Positions 18,158 to 26,954 of a stretch of DNA of 64,000 nucleotides are shown in pieces. Made by a program: the position numbers and the translations under genes. Origin of the DNA: Thiemannella venezuelensis (GTDB lineage: Bacteria > Actinomycetota > Actinomycetes > Streptosporangiales > Streptosporangiaceae); assembly GCF_014203605.1 (NCBI RefSeq), contig NZ_JACHJJ010000032.1, forward strand, positions 18,302 through 82,301, written 5' to 3'. How positions within the stretch are numbered: the stretch's first letter is position 1; the number at the start of each line of letters is the position of its first letter. The notes beneath the pieces were generated by a model. That model made no database searches, was not told the origin of the DNA, and saw only the letters and a list, made by a program, of their open reading frames with translations.

Positions 18158-19095
18158 TGCGGACGCACCTTGGGGTTCAGGAGGCCGTAGCTCACGTCGA
18201 TGAGCAGGTTCAGGGCGATGACCAGCGCGGCGATCACGATCACACCGCCCTGGACGACCGGGAAGTCCTTGCCGATCACGCTTGTCAGCAGCAGGCGCCC
18301 GGCGCCGGGGAAGGCGAAGATCTGCTCCACGACGAAGCTGGTGCCGATCAGGATGCGGAAGGTGAGCCCGGTCGTCGCCAGCACCGGCACCATCGCGTTC
18401 TTGAGCGCGTAGCGCAGCACGATCCGCCGGCGCGAGACGCCCGCCGCGGTCAGGGTGTCGACGTACGGCGAGGCCAGCGCCTCGACCATCGCTCCGCGCG
18501 TCTGCCGGGCGATCAGCGCCGCCGCGCCGATCCCGAGTGCGATGGACGGCAGGATCATCCCCCGCAGCCACGCCAGCGGGTCGTCGGTCAGCGGCACGTA
18601 GGCGACGACCGGCACCCAGCCCAGCTCCACGGCGAACACCAGCAGGAGGATCATCCCGAACCAGAACTCCGGGATGGACAGGCCGACGGAGGTGGCCGCG
18701 CCGATCACCCGGTCGGGCAGGCCGGCCCGGACGGCGGAGAGCACCCCCAGGCCGATGCCGAGCGCCAGCGCGACGACCATGCCGCCGACGGTCAGGGAGA
18801 GCGTGGCCGGCATCCGCTGCAGGAGCATGTCGGTGACCGGGAGCGTCGTGACGAAGGAGACGCCCAGATCGCCGTTGAGCGCGTTCCACGCCCAGTCGAT
18901 CAGTCGCTCGAAGGCGGGCCGGTCGAGGCCGAGCTGGGCCTCGACCTGCCGGATGCTCTCGGGGGTGGCACTCGCGCCGAGGATGGCCGCCGCGGGGCTG
19001 CCCGGCACGAGGTATGTCATCGAGAAGACCACGAACGCCACGATCACCAGTTGTGGCACGGCGAGGGCCAGGCGGGAGACGACGAGTTTCCTCAT
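18154..19095 (-). CDS. ABC transporter permease (DppB type)
   Basis: A 313-residue permease with an N-terminal membrane helix (LALAVPQLVIVAFVVFSMTY near residue 10-30), the LGLDRP motif and about six helices, as in DppB/OppB. I chose ATG 19095, but an in-frame GTG nine bases upstream (19104) is also possible; neither has a strong ribosome site. It lies 59 bases after the binding-protein gene and is coupled to the fused permease-ATPase. Confidence 0.91.
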   Translation of the reverse strand: MRKLVVSRLALAVPQLVIVAFVVFSMTYLVPGSPAAAILGASATPESIRQVEAQLGLDRPAFERLIDWAWNALNGDLGVSFVTTLPVTDMLLQRMPATLSLTVGGMVVALALGIGLGVLSAVRAGLPDRVIGAATSVGLSIPEFWFGMILLLVFAVELGWVPVVAYVPLTDDPLAWLRGMILPSIALGIGAAALIARQTRGAMVEALASPYVDTLTAAGVSRRRIVLRYALKNAMVPVLATTGLTFRILIGTSFVVEQIFAFPGAGRLLLTSVIGKDFPVVQGGVIVIAALVIALNLLIDVSYGLLNPKVRPQ

Positions 19096-19154
19096 CGACG
19101 CCACCGCCCCGGCCCTCGCCGCGTGATCGACGCTCGTCGCGCGATCGTCACTAC

Positions 19155-20711
19155 CTACTCCCCCTTGGGCTTGAGGTCCCGGTAGTTGATGAGGTTCGTC
19201 TCCCACGGCTGCGAGGGCGCCTTGGCACCCTCCACACGCTGGGACTGCCACACGACCAGTTCCTCACCGGCGAGGTGACCGCAGGTCAGGGCCTCGTCGG
19301 AGATGATGCGCGTGACCTCGCCCCACAGCTGGGCGGCCTCGGGGGAGGTGCCGGCCGCGATCGCCTTGTCGGCCGCGGCCTTGAGCTCGGGGCTCTCGGT
19401 CTTGGACGGGTTGCCCGGGGCGTCGGCGGCGAACCAGGCCTTGTACCAGTCGAAGGGGGTCAGCTCGTCGTTGCTGCCGAGCCCGAGCGCGTAGCGGCCG
19501 CTGTTCCACGTCGAGTTGTACTGCGGCGGCGGCGCGGTCTGGACCTTGACCTCCATGCCGATCTCGGCGAGCTGGGAGGCGTATACGTTGAACTGCTTGG
19601 CGTTGTACGGCGCGGCGATCACTTCGATCTTGACCGGCGGGTTCCCCGCCTTCGCGTACAGCTCCTTGGCCTTGGCGAGGTCGTGCGTGTATCCGGCGGT
19701 CGCCTGGTTGTAGCCGGTCTCGCCCTCGGCGAAGTGCTGCGTCCTGGCCTTGAAGTCGGGTTCGAGCTTCGTGACCACGCTGGTGTCGAGGGCGTAGCAG
19801 GCGGCGCGGCGCACGTCGGCGTCGGCGAAGACCCCGCCGGGGCCGCGGTCGAAGAACATCGGGTTGTTGCGGATCGCGGGGTAGGCGACCGACTCGATAC
19901 CCGGGGTGCTCTTGATGCGCTCCAGCATCGCCGGGTCCATGTCGGTGATGTCGATCTCGCCGCTGGACAGCGCTCCCGCGGCCGCGTTGTCGTCCGGGAT
20001 CGCGAAGAGCTGGATCGTCTGGAAGCCGACGCTCTGCGGGCCGCCCCAGTACTTGGGGAAGAACGTGAAACTCATCCGGGTGCCCGGGGTCGAGGAGGCC
20101 GCGTCATAGGCCCACGGGCCGGTCCCGGCGGGCGTCTGGGCGACGGTCCCCGCCGCGATCGCCTTCGGGCTGGCCATCGGGGCGACGCGGGTGGTCAGCG
20201 TGGTGAGCAGCGACGGGGTCGGCGAGGCCAGGTTCAGCCGGACGGTGAGGTCGTCGACGGCGTCGATCGACTCGATGACCTTGAGCGGGCCGGCGAACGC
20301 GGTCTTGCCGTCGCGGACGCTCTCCAGGTTGGCCTTGACCGCCTCGGCGTTGAACTGGGCGCCGTCGTGGAACACCACGTTCTCGCGCAGCTTCAGCGTC
20401 AGCGCCTTGTCGGTCTGCTCCCACGAGGTGGCCAGCACCGGCGTGACCTGGCCCTGCGCGTCCAGCGCGACGAGGGTCTCGTACGGCACGCGCATGTAGC
20501 CGGCCTCCATCTCGGCGCCGGGGGCCCAGCTGTCGGGGAATCCGCCCCAGTTGACCTTCAGCGTCCCCGAGGGGCCGCCGGCGGCCGACCCGGCCGCCGA
20601 GGGGTTCGCGGACGGCTCCGAGCCGCCTCCGCACCCCGCGAGCGCCAGAGTGGCGGCCACGGCGGCAATGATCGGTGTCTTGGCTATTCTCTTCGCTGCT
20701 TTCGTCTTCAT
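19155..20711 (-). CDS. ABC transporter substrate-binding lipoprotein (family 5)
   Basis: The 518-residue protein starts with a lipoprotein signal (LALAGC, Cys27 lipidated) and continues as a family 5 extracellular solute-binding protein, for example TLKLRENVVFHDGAQFNAE near residue 110 and ACYALDTSV near 303. It is the receptor of the importer below it. Family 5 proteins bind peptides, nickel, oligosaccharides and other compounds. Its place between two catabolic operons and a shared upstream dyad suggest it brings in a pathway substrate, possibly a conjugate. GGAGGCGTCC precedes the start. Confidence 0.92.
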   Translation of the reverse strand: MKTKAAKRIAKTPIIAAVAATLALAGCGGGSEPSANPSAAGSAAGGPSGTLKVNWGGFPDSWAPGAEMEAGYMRVPYETLVALDAQGQVTPVLATSWEQTDKALTLKLRENVVFHDGAQFNAEAVKANLESVRDGKTAFAGPLKVIESIDAVDDLTVRLNLASPTPSLLTTLTTRVAPMASPKAIAAGTVAQTPAGTGPWAYDAASSTPGTRMSFTFFPKYWGGPQSVGFQTIQLFAIPDDNAAAGALSSGEIDITDMDPAMLERIKSTPGIESVAYPAIRNNPMFFDRGPGGVFADADVRRAACYALDTSVVTKLEPDFKARTQHFAEGETGYNQATAGYTHDLAKAKELYAKAGNPPVKIEVIAAPYNAKQFNVYASQLAEIGMEVKVQTAPPPQYNSTWNSGRYALGLGSNDELTPFDWYKAWFAADAPGNPSKTESPELKAAADKAIAAGTSPEAAQLWGEVTRIISDEALTCGHLAGEELVVWQSQRVEGAKAPSQPWETNLINYRDLKPKGE

Positions 20712-20843
20712 GGTGACGGACGCCTCCTCGCGCCGGGCAGTTCAGGGGGTGATCGAAGGTCCGCTCTCAAGGGCGTGAATCCGCGAACCGATGGCGAACA
20801 GGCCTCATGCTGCGCCGGGGGGACTCCGCGTTCCAGTGGAGGA

Positions 20844-20864
20844 GTCGCAAGTTTAGAATGCGCG
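20844..20864. promoter_or_regulatory. Candidate LysR operator, site 2
   Basis: The site reads GTCGCAA-GTTTAGA-ATGCGCG and matches 11 of 14 half-site bases of the perfect dyad at 24213. It lies 133 bases upstream of the importer's binding-protein gene, in a 290-base gap that otherwise shows no gene. Confidence 0.45.
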
Positions 20865-21001
20865 TTTCGCACACGTAACGGCTGAGTGAACAGCCGGGCG
20901 GTCACCGGAGCCGGACGGCGCCCCGGTTCCGGCATCGGTGACCGGCCCGATCGCGTCGCGCGGCCGGTCCGCGGGACCCGCCGCGCGTCGTGAGGAGAGA
21001 C

Positions 21002-21292
21002 TCAGCCGAGGACCTCGCCGAACCACACGGTCCGCTCGGTCAGCTTCGGGCGGACCGTGGCGAGGATGTGCTCGGCGAAGTGCGCCGAGGCGGCGTGCGC
21101 GTCGAACGCCGCCCGGTCGACGTACTGTTCGTACAGTGTGAACGCCCCGTCCGCGTCGGCGTCCGCGTGCACCACGTAGGCGAGGTTCCCCGGCTCGCGC
21201 AGCGTGTGCTCCCGCATCTTCAGCAGCGCGTCGCGGACCAGGCCCGCGTCGTCCGGTTCGCACCGGTAGTGAGCCACAACGGCGTAAGGCAT
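21002..21292 (-). CDS. Antibiotic biosynthesis monooxygenase (ABM) family protein
   Basis: A 96-residue protein with the dimeric ferredoxin-like ABM fold: MPYAVVAHYRCEPDDAG at the start, then REHTLREPGNLAYVVHADA and FTLYEQYVDRAAFDAHAAS. Cofactor-free quinol monooxygenases such as YgiN belong here. The start at 21292 is chosen over a longer frame because GAAGGAGG precedes it. It diverges from the aldehyde dehydrogenase at 21482. A role in oxidising a quinol or in handling reactive ring intermediates would fit, by inference. Confidence 0.88.
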   Translation of the reverse strand: MPYAVVAHYRCEPDDAGLVRDALLKMREHTLREPGNLAYVVHADADADGAFTLYEQYVDRAAFDAHAASAHFAEHILATVRPKLTERTVWFGEVLG

Positions 21293-21481
21293 TTCTGCCT
21301 CCTTCTTCATGATTGTGTGATCGATCCGGCAGATTCCACCACGATGAGCAGCTTCTGCTCGGTGCGGAGTGTGCAAGCAATGCATACCGCCGGGCGCGTG
21401 GTCGCCGTTCCCGCGCATTCCTATCGTTGCCCTCAGGCGCGGTCTCCCGCGAAACCCTTTCAGCAGTAATGAGGAGCAGTC
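21293..21481. promoter_or_regulatory. Divergent promoter region, ABM and second catabolic operon
   Basis: These 189 bases hold promoters for the ABM gene and the aldehyde dehydrogenase. A loose relative of the LysR-type dyad may occur near 21412-21431 (CGCGCA ... TTGCC), but the match is poor. A GAGGAG ribosome site precedes the start at 21482. Confidence 0.35.
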
Positions 21482-22936
21482 ATGTCCGTGCGTTCAATGG
21501 AGACCCTCGCGGGAGGGCGGTGGGTGAGTTCCGGCGAATGGGTGGACGTGTTCGACCCCACCGACGTCCGCGAGCCCGCCGTGCGCGTCCCGGCCCTGAC
21601 GGCCGAGGACGTCAGACGCGCCTACGACGACGCTGAGGCGGGCTTCGCCGTCTGGCGCGGGACCTCCCCCTTCTCCCGTGCCCGGGTGATGTACGACGCG
21701 GCCGCCCTGCTGCGCGCGCGGGTGGCGGAGATCGCCGAGGACCTCGTCACGGAGATGGGCAAGACCCGGGCCGAGGCCCAGGGCGAGGTCGGCAAGGCCG
21801 CGGACTTCCTCGAGTACTACGCCTCCGTCGCCCGCGACGGATACGGCACCCTCATCCACGACGCCCGGCCGCAGACGAAGGCGAGCTTCCACCGCGAGCC
21901 GATCGGCGTGGTGCTGGCCATCACCCCGTGGAACGACCCGCTGCTGACTCCCGCCCGCAAGCTCGCCCCCGCACTCGCGGCGGGCAACTCCGCGGTACTC
22001 AAGCCGGCCAGTGAGACCCCCATGTCCTCGCTCCACCTGGCGCGGGCACTGCACGACGCGGGCCTGCCCGCCGGTGTGCTCAACGTCGTCACCGGCCGCA
22101 CGGCCGACATCTCCGACGCCCTGCTCGGCGACGAGCGGATCGCGGCGCTCACCTTCACCGGGAGCAACGCGGTCGGCGACCGCATACGCCTGGCGCTGGC
22201 CGCCCGCAACGTCCGCTTCCAGGCGGAGCTGGGCGGCAAGAACGCCACGGTGGTGCTGGCGGACGCGGACCTCGACGCCGCGGCCGGCGCCGTCGTCGCC
22301 GCCGCGTTCGGCCAGGCCGGCCAGCGGTGCACCGCCACGAGCCGCGTCCTCGTCGAGCGCTCCGTGCACGACCGGTTCGCCGAGCTCCTGCGGGAGAAGG
22401 CGACCGCGCTGCGCGTCGGCCCCGGCAAGGACCCCGCGACCTCGGTCGGCCCGCTCGTGAGCCCCGCGCAGCGCGACAGCGTGCTGGGTGACATCGCCCT
22501 CGCCGTCAAGCAGGGCGCGACCGTCTGCACCGGCGGCGACGTGCCGGCCGGCGACGCCCTCGCGAACGGGTGCTACGTCAGCCCCACGATCCTGACCGGC
22601 GTCACGCCAGAGATGGATATCTGGCGCCACGAGGTCTTCGGCCCGGTCCTCGTCCTGCGGCCGGTCGACGGCCTCGACGAGGCCATCGACGGGGTGAACG
22701 ACTCCGACTTCGGGCTCGCCGCCGCCGTCTTCACGCAGAACCTGGCCGCCGCCCACCGCTTCATCGACGAGGCGGACTGCGGGCAGGTCGCGGTCAACAC
22801 GACCACGTCCGGCTGGGACGTGCACCACCCCTTCGGGGGGTTCCGCGACTCCGGCTCCCCCTTCAAGGAGCAGGGTTTCGAGGCGCTGCGCTTCTACACC
22901 CGGGTCAAGACCGTCGCGATCCACTTCGGCGCATGA
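21482..22936 (+). CDS. NAD-dependent succinate-semialdehyde dehydrogenase-like aldehyde dehydrogenase
   Basis: The 484-residue enzyme has base Glu249 (in AELGGKNA) and nucleophile Cys283 (in GQRCTATS), with ITPWNDPLLTP near residue 143. The Glu-Leu-Gly-Gly-Lys form and length fit the succinate-semialdehyde or alpha-ketoglutarate-semialdehyde branch. It starts a six-gene operon and precedes a 2-hydroxyglutarate-oxidase-like gene. Oxidation of a C4 or C5 semialdehyde to a dicarboxylic acid is the likely role. It is clearly different from the aldehyde dehydrogenase at 9052. Confidence 0.92.
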   Translation: MSVRSMETLAGGRWVSSGEWVDVFDPTDVREPAVRVPALTAEDVRRAYDDAEAGFAVWRGTSPFSRARVMYDAAALLRARVAEIAEDLVTEMGKTRAEAQGEVGKAADFLEYYASVARDGYGTLIHDARPQTKASFHREPIGVVLAITPWNDPLLTPARKLAPALAAGNSAVLKPASETPMSSLHLARALHDAGLPAGVLNVVTGRTADISDALLGDERIAALTFTGSNAVGDRIRLALAARNVRFQAELGGKNATVVLADADLDAAAGAVVAAAFGQAGQRCTATSRVLVERSVHDRFAELLREKATALRVGPGKDPATSVGPLVSPAQRDSVLGDIALAVKQGATVCTGGDVPAGDALANGCYVSPTILTGVTPEMDIWRHEVFGPVLVLRPVDGLDEAIDGVNDSDFGLAAAVFTQNLAAAHRFIDEADCGQVAVNTTTSGWDVHHPFGGFRDSGSPFKEQGFEALRFYTRVKTVAIHFGA

Positions 22937-22981
22937 CGGCTCTCATCCACGCGGAGCACCGTGAGCGGGGGGACGCCGCAC

Positions 22982-24190
22982 ATGGCTGACCAGACCGTCG
23001 GCATCATCGGAGCCGGTATCGTCGGCCTGGCGATCGGCCGCGAGCTCACCCGCAGGCGGCCGGGCACACGCGTCCTCGTGCTGGAGAAGGAGGAGCGGGT
23101 GGCCGCCCATCAGACCGGCCACAACTCCGGCGTCGTCCACGCGGGCATCTACTACACGCCCGGCAGCCTCAAGGCCCGGTTGTGCACCCGCGGTGCCGCC
23201 CTGCTGCGCGAGTACTGCGCCGACCGCGGGCTGCCGTACGACGAGTGCGGCAAGCTGGTCGTGGCCGTCACCGGCGAGGACGTGGCCCGGATGGACGCGC
23301 TGTACGCCCGTGCCGGCGCGAACGCCGTGCCGGGGCTGCGTCGCATCGGCGCCGCCGAGATCCGCGAGATCGAGCCGCACGCCACCGGCCTGGCGGCCCT
23401 GCACTCGCCCCGCACGGCCATCACCGACTACACGCGCATCGCGCAGTCCTTCGCCGACGACATCGCCGCGGCCGGCGGCGAGGTACGGCTCGGCTTCCCG
23501 GTCACGGGTATCACCACCGAGACCGGCGGCGCGCTGCGGGTCGCCTCCGGAGAGGCGTCGGTGACGGTGGACCAGCTGATCGTCTGCGCCGGCCTGCACT
23601 CCGACGCCGTCGCCGGACTGGCCGGGGACGCCGCCGCGCCGCGGATCATCCCGTTCCGCGGCGAGTACATGCACATCCGCCCGGAGAAGGCCCCCATGGT
23701 GCGCGGGCTCATCTACCCCGTGCCCGATCCCCGCTACCCGTTCCTGGGCGTGCACTTCACCCGGCGGGTCTCCGGCGCGGTCGAGGTCGGCCCGAACGCG
23801 GTGCTGGCCTTCGCCCGCGAGGGCTACCGCCTCACGGACGTGTGCCTGGCGGACCTGCGCGGCATCGCGTCCTGGCCCGGCATGTGGCGCATGGCGGCGC
23901 AGCACTGGCGGACCGGCGTCAAGGAGATGTACGGCTCGCTCTCCAAGCGCGCCTACATGAAGGCCGCGCGGCGGTACGTGCCCGAGATCGGCGCCAAGGA
24001 CGTCGTTCGCGCCGGAGCGGGCGTCCGGGCGCAGGCCCTCGACCGCGACGGCAGCCTGGTCGACGACTTCCGCATCCACCGGCTCGGGCCGGTCACTGCG
24101 GTCCGCAACGCCCCCTCGCCGGCGGCGACGTCGTGCATGGCCATCGCCGAGCACGTCCTCGACGCCATCGACGGCGAGAACGGGTCGTGA
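22982..24190 (+). CDS. L-2-hydroxyglutarate oxidase (LhgO)-like FAD oxidoreductase
   Basis: The 402-residue protein has an N-terminal Rossmann FAD site (GIIGAGIVGLAIGREL near residue 7) and the LhgO signature HNSGVVHAGIYYTPGSLKA near 48-66. It should oxidise an L-2-hydroxy acid, known for L-2-hydroxyglutarate, passing electrons to oxygen or quinone. A GTG at 22961 is an alternative start; ATG 22982 follows a G-rich ribosome site. Downstream of a semialdehyde dehydrogenase it could take a C5 hydroxy-acid to 2-oxoglutarate, an inference from order. Confidence 0.9.
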   Translation: MADQTVGIIGAGIVGLAIGRELTRRRPGTRVLVLEKEERVAAHQTGHNSGVVHAGIYYTPGSLKARLCTRGAALLREYCADRGLPYDECGKLVVAVTGEDVARMDALYARAGANAVPGLRRIGAAEIREIEPHATGLAALHSPRTAITDYTRIAQSFADDIAAAGGEVRLGFPVTGITTETGGALRVASGEASVTVDQLIVCAGLHSDAVAGLAGDAAAPRIIPFRGEYMHIRPEKAPMVRGLIYPVPDPRYPFLGVHFTRRVSGAVEVGPNAVLAFAREGYRLTDVCLADLRGIASWPGMWRMAAQHWRTGVKEMYGSLSKRAYMKAARRYVPEIGAKDVVRAGAGVRAQALDRDGSLVDDFRIHRLGPVTAVRNAPSPAATSCMAIAEHVLDAIDGENGS

Positions 24191-24212
24191 CGCGCTCGGG
24201 AACCGTCCGGTT

Positions 24213-24233
24213 CGCGCAACAACCGATTGCGCG
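24213..24233. promoter_or_regulatory. Candidate LysR operator, site 3 (perfect dyad)
   Basis: The site reads CGCGCAA-CAACCGA-TTGCGCG, a perfect 7-7-7 dyad. It lies in the 130-base gap between the LhgO-like gene and the amidohydrolase gene, 88 bases before the latter. The gap suggests an internal promoter here. Confidence 0.6.
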
Positions 24234-24320
24234 TCGCGGACTCCGCAGAGCCCGGTTCCGGCTCTAACGTCTAACTCACATCCCACCCCCACACCCCGCT
24301 CACCACAGAAGGAAGTGCAC

Positions 24321-25181
24321 ATGTTCGTCGTCGACTCCCAGGTCCACATCTGGAAGGAAGAGACCCCCGACCGCCCCTGGGTCCCGGGCGCGCGCGAGCG
24401 CATCCGCCTCAACGGCCACCGGGAGGACCCGTTCAGCTTCGAGGAGTGCCTGGAGCTGATGGACGAGGCCGGTGTCAACCGGGCGCTCATCCTGCCGCCG
24501 TCGTGGGAGGGCGACCGCGTCGACTACGCCCTGGAGGCGTGCGAGGCACACCCCGACCGGTTCGGCATCATGGCCCGCGTCCCGCAGAACAAGCCGGCCG
24601 AGGGCGCGGCCATGCTGCGCGACTTCGCGCAGAACCCGTACATCAAGGGCACCCGGCTGACCTTCCACCGGCCCCAGGACCGCAACTGGATGATCGACGG
24701 CACCAACGACTGGTACTGGCCGCTCGCCGAGGAACTGGGCATCCCCACCATGGTGCACGCGCCGATCTGGAAGGCCGAGCTGGGCGCCATCGCCGAGCGC
24801 CACCCCGACTTGAAGATCATTATCGACCACATGGGCATCATGGCCCGCTGCGTCGACGACGCCATCGGCTACTGGGTGCAGGAGACCGCGGACCTGCACA
24901 AGCACCCGAACATCTACGTCAAGGTGTCGGCGCTGCCGGGTTACTCCACGCACCCCTTCCCCAACCTCAACATCGAGAAGTACGTCCGCGAGATGGTCGA
25001 CAAGATGGGGCCCCAGCGCTGCTTCTGGGGCACCGACATCACGCGGCTGCTCGGCCACGGCCTGACGTACACCGACACGATCGAGCAGTTCACCAAGCAC
25101 TTCGACTTCACTGCCGAGGAGCTTGAGTGGATCATGGGGCGGGGCATCTCCGAGTGCCTCGGCTGGCCGATCGAGGGCTGA
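24321..25181 (+). CDS. Amidohydrolase (amidohydrolase-2 family)
   Basis: A 286-residue TIM-barrel amidohydrolase. It has the N-terminal metal-type motif DSQVHIWKEE at residues 5-14, a His in MVHAPIW near 150, a block with IIDHMGI near 172 and FWGTDITRLL near 235, as in the ACMS-decarboxylase/2-pyrone-4,6-dicarboxylate lactonase group. It may decarboxylate or open a lactone. ATG 24321 follows AGAAGGAAG; a GTG two codons earlier is possible. The ThDP enzyme gene starts seven bases later. Confidence 0.9.
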   Translation: MFVVDSQVHIWKEETPDRPWVPGARERIRLNGHREDPFSFEECLELMDEAGVNRALILPPSWEGDRVDYALEACEAHPDRFGIMARVPQNKPAEGAAMLRDFAQNPYIKGTRLTFHRPQDRNWMIDGTNDWYWPLAEELGIPTMVHAPIWKAELGAIAERHPDLKIIIDHMGIMARCVDDAIGYWVQETADLHKHPNIYVKVSALPGYSTHPFPNLNIEKYVREMVDKMGPQRCFWGTDITRLLGHGLTYTDTIEQFTKHFDFTAEELEWIMGRGISECLGWPIEG

Positions 25182-25187
25182 GGCGTC

Positions 25188-26888
25188 GTGACACACCGTG
25201 CCGACGGCGGCGACGCCGTCATCTCAGCGTTCAACGCGATCGGCTCCGACTACGTCTTCTCCTCACCCGGCTCCGAGTGGGCGCCGGTGTGGGAGTCGCT
25301 GGCCCGGCGCCACCGCGACGGACTGCCCTGCCCGAAGTACCTCGACCTGACGCACGAGACCGTCGCCGTCGGCATGGCCACCGGCTACGGCCTCGTCACC
25401 CGCCGCGCCCAGGGCGTCCTGCTGCACGCCGGTCCCGGCCTGCTGCAGGGCTCGTGCGCCATCCACGGCGCGCTCCTGGCCGGCGTCCCGATGGTGGTGG
25501 CCTCCTCGGAGTCCACCACCTACGGAGACGGCCCCGGGCCGGACCCGGGCGGGCAGTGGTACCGCAACCTCTCGGTCGTCGGCGGCCCGCACCTGCTGGC
25601 ACAGCCGTTCGTGAAGTGGGCCAACCAGGCCGCGAGCGTCTCCACCCTGTTCACGATGACGACCCGCTCGGCCGAGATGGCCGAGCGGGCCCCGGCCGGG
25701 CCGGTCTACCTCAACGTCCCCCTCGAGGTCCTGCTGGAGCCGTGGGAGGAGCGCGAGGAGACGCCGGTCGCCCCCAAGGGCTCGACGGTCAGTTCTCCCG
25801 CCGAGATCAGGACGGTCCTCTCCCTGCTCGCCGAGGCGGAGAACCCGGTCATCGTCACCGAGACCGCCGGCCGCGAGGCCGGCGGCATGGAGGCCCTCGT
25901 CGAGCTCGCCGAGGCCCTGAGGATCCCGGTGGTCGAACCGAACTCGGCCGTGTGCGTGAACTTCCCCCGGACGCACGAGCTCCACGCCGGCGGCGACATC
26001 GAGCCCTTCATGGACACCGCCGACCTGATCGTCCTGGTCAACTGCCGGGCGCCGTTCTACCCGCCGAGCAGGCGGCCGGCGCACGCGAAGATCGTGGTGA
26101 TCGACGAGGTCCCGCAGCGCCCGCACATCGCCTACCAGGTGCTGTACGCCGACCACTACCTGGAGGGCGGGGTCGCCGCCACCCTGGCGGAGATGGCCCG
26201 GCTGGCCCGCGAGACGCCCGTGCCCGCGGACCTGCTCCTGCGGCGGCGCGAGGCGCAGTCGGCCCGGCGCGCCGCGGAGACGGCGGCGATCGAGAAGGCC
26301 GAGGAGCGGGCCGCGGGCGTCCAGGAGATCGATCCGGTCCTGGTGGCCGCCACGCTGCGCGAGCTGCTCGCCGACGACGACCCGATCATCGTCGACGAGA
26401 CCATCACCCACAGCCGGGTCGTGCAGCGCCACCTGCTCCGCTCGACCCCCGACTCCTACTTCTACGTGCAGGGCGGCCTCGGCCAGGGGATCGCCGTGGC
26501 GCTGGGGGTCAAGCTCGCCGCGCAGGAGCGGCCCGTCGTCCTGACGATCGGCGACGGCGCGTTCATGTACAACCCCGTCATCCAGTCGCTCGACGCCGCA
26601 CGGGCCAACGGCCTGCCGCTGCTGATCGTCATCTTCAACAACCGCAAGTACCTGTCCATGAAGATGAACCACCTGCGGTTCTATCCCGACGGCGCGGCGG
26701 TGCAGACCGGCGAGTTCCTCGGGGTGGACCTCAGCGGTCAGCCGGAGCTGGCGAGCTTCGCCGAGCCGTTCGGCATGCACGCCGAGGCCGTCGAGCGCGC
26801 CGACGAGCTGGCCGGGGCCCTGTCTCGGGCGCTGAAGTCCGTACGCGACGGCACGACCGCGGTCGTCAACATCTCCGTTTCCCGCTGA
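25188..26888 (+). CDS. Thiamine pyrophosphate-dependent enzyme (acetolactate synthase/benzoylformate decarboxylase type)
   Basis: The 566-residue protein has the three-domain ThDP layout. The cofactor-activating Glu57 is in THETVAVGMATGYG, and the C-terminal GDG-N-type site starts near residue 455 (IGDGAFMYNP ... IFNNRKYLS near 483). It should cleave or join 2-oxo acids. It lacks linked small-subunit genes, so biosynthetic acetolactate synthase is unlikely. The GTG start has little upstream ribosome signal but sits directly after the amidohydrolase stop. It probably decarboxylates a 2-oxo acid made by this pathway. Confidence 0.9.
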   Translation: MTHRADGGDAVISAFNAIGSDYVFSSPGSEWAPVWESLARRHRDGLPCPKYLDLTHETVAVGMATGYGLVTRRAQGVLLHAGPGLLQGSCAIHGALLAGVPMVVASSESTTYGDGPGPDPGGQWYRNLSVVGGPHLLAQPFVKWANQAASVSTLFTMTTRSAEMAERAPAGPVYLNVPLEVLLEPWEEREETPVAPKGSTVSSPAEIRTVLSLLAEAENPVIVTETAGREAGGMEALVELAEALRIPVVEPNSAVCVNFPRTHELHAGGDIEPFMDTADLIVLVNCRAPFYPPSRRPAHAKIVVIDEVPQRPHIAYQVLYADHYLEGGVAATLAEMARLARETPVPADLLLRRREAQSARRAAETAAIEKAEERAAGVQEIDPVLVAATLRELLADDDPIIVDETITHSRVVQRHLLRSTPDSYFYVQGGLGQGIAVALGVKLAAQERPVVLTIGDGAFMYNPVIQSLDAARANGLPLLIVIFNNRKYLSMKMNHLRFYPDGAAVQTGEFLGVDLSGQPELASFAEPFGMHAEAVERADELAGALSRALKSVRDGTTAVVNISVSR

Positions 26889-26954
26889 CGCCGCACCACC
26901 GAGGACGCCCCACCCGCGGCGCCGTACCACCGACCACAGACCGGAGCACCATCC

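Noticed and set aside
21369..21431. A fourth copy of the LysR-type dyad before the aldehyde dehydrogenase at 21482
   Set aside because: The best alignment needs a different spacer and matches only part of the half-sites, so I did not call it.
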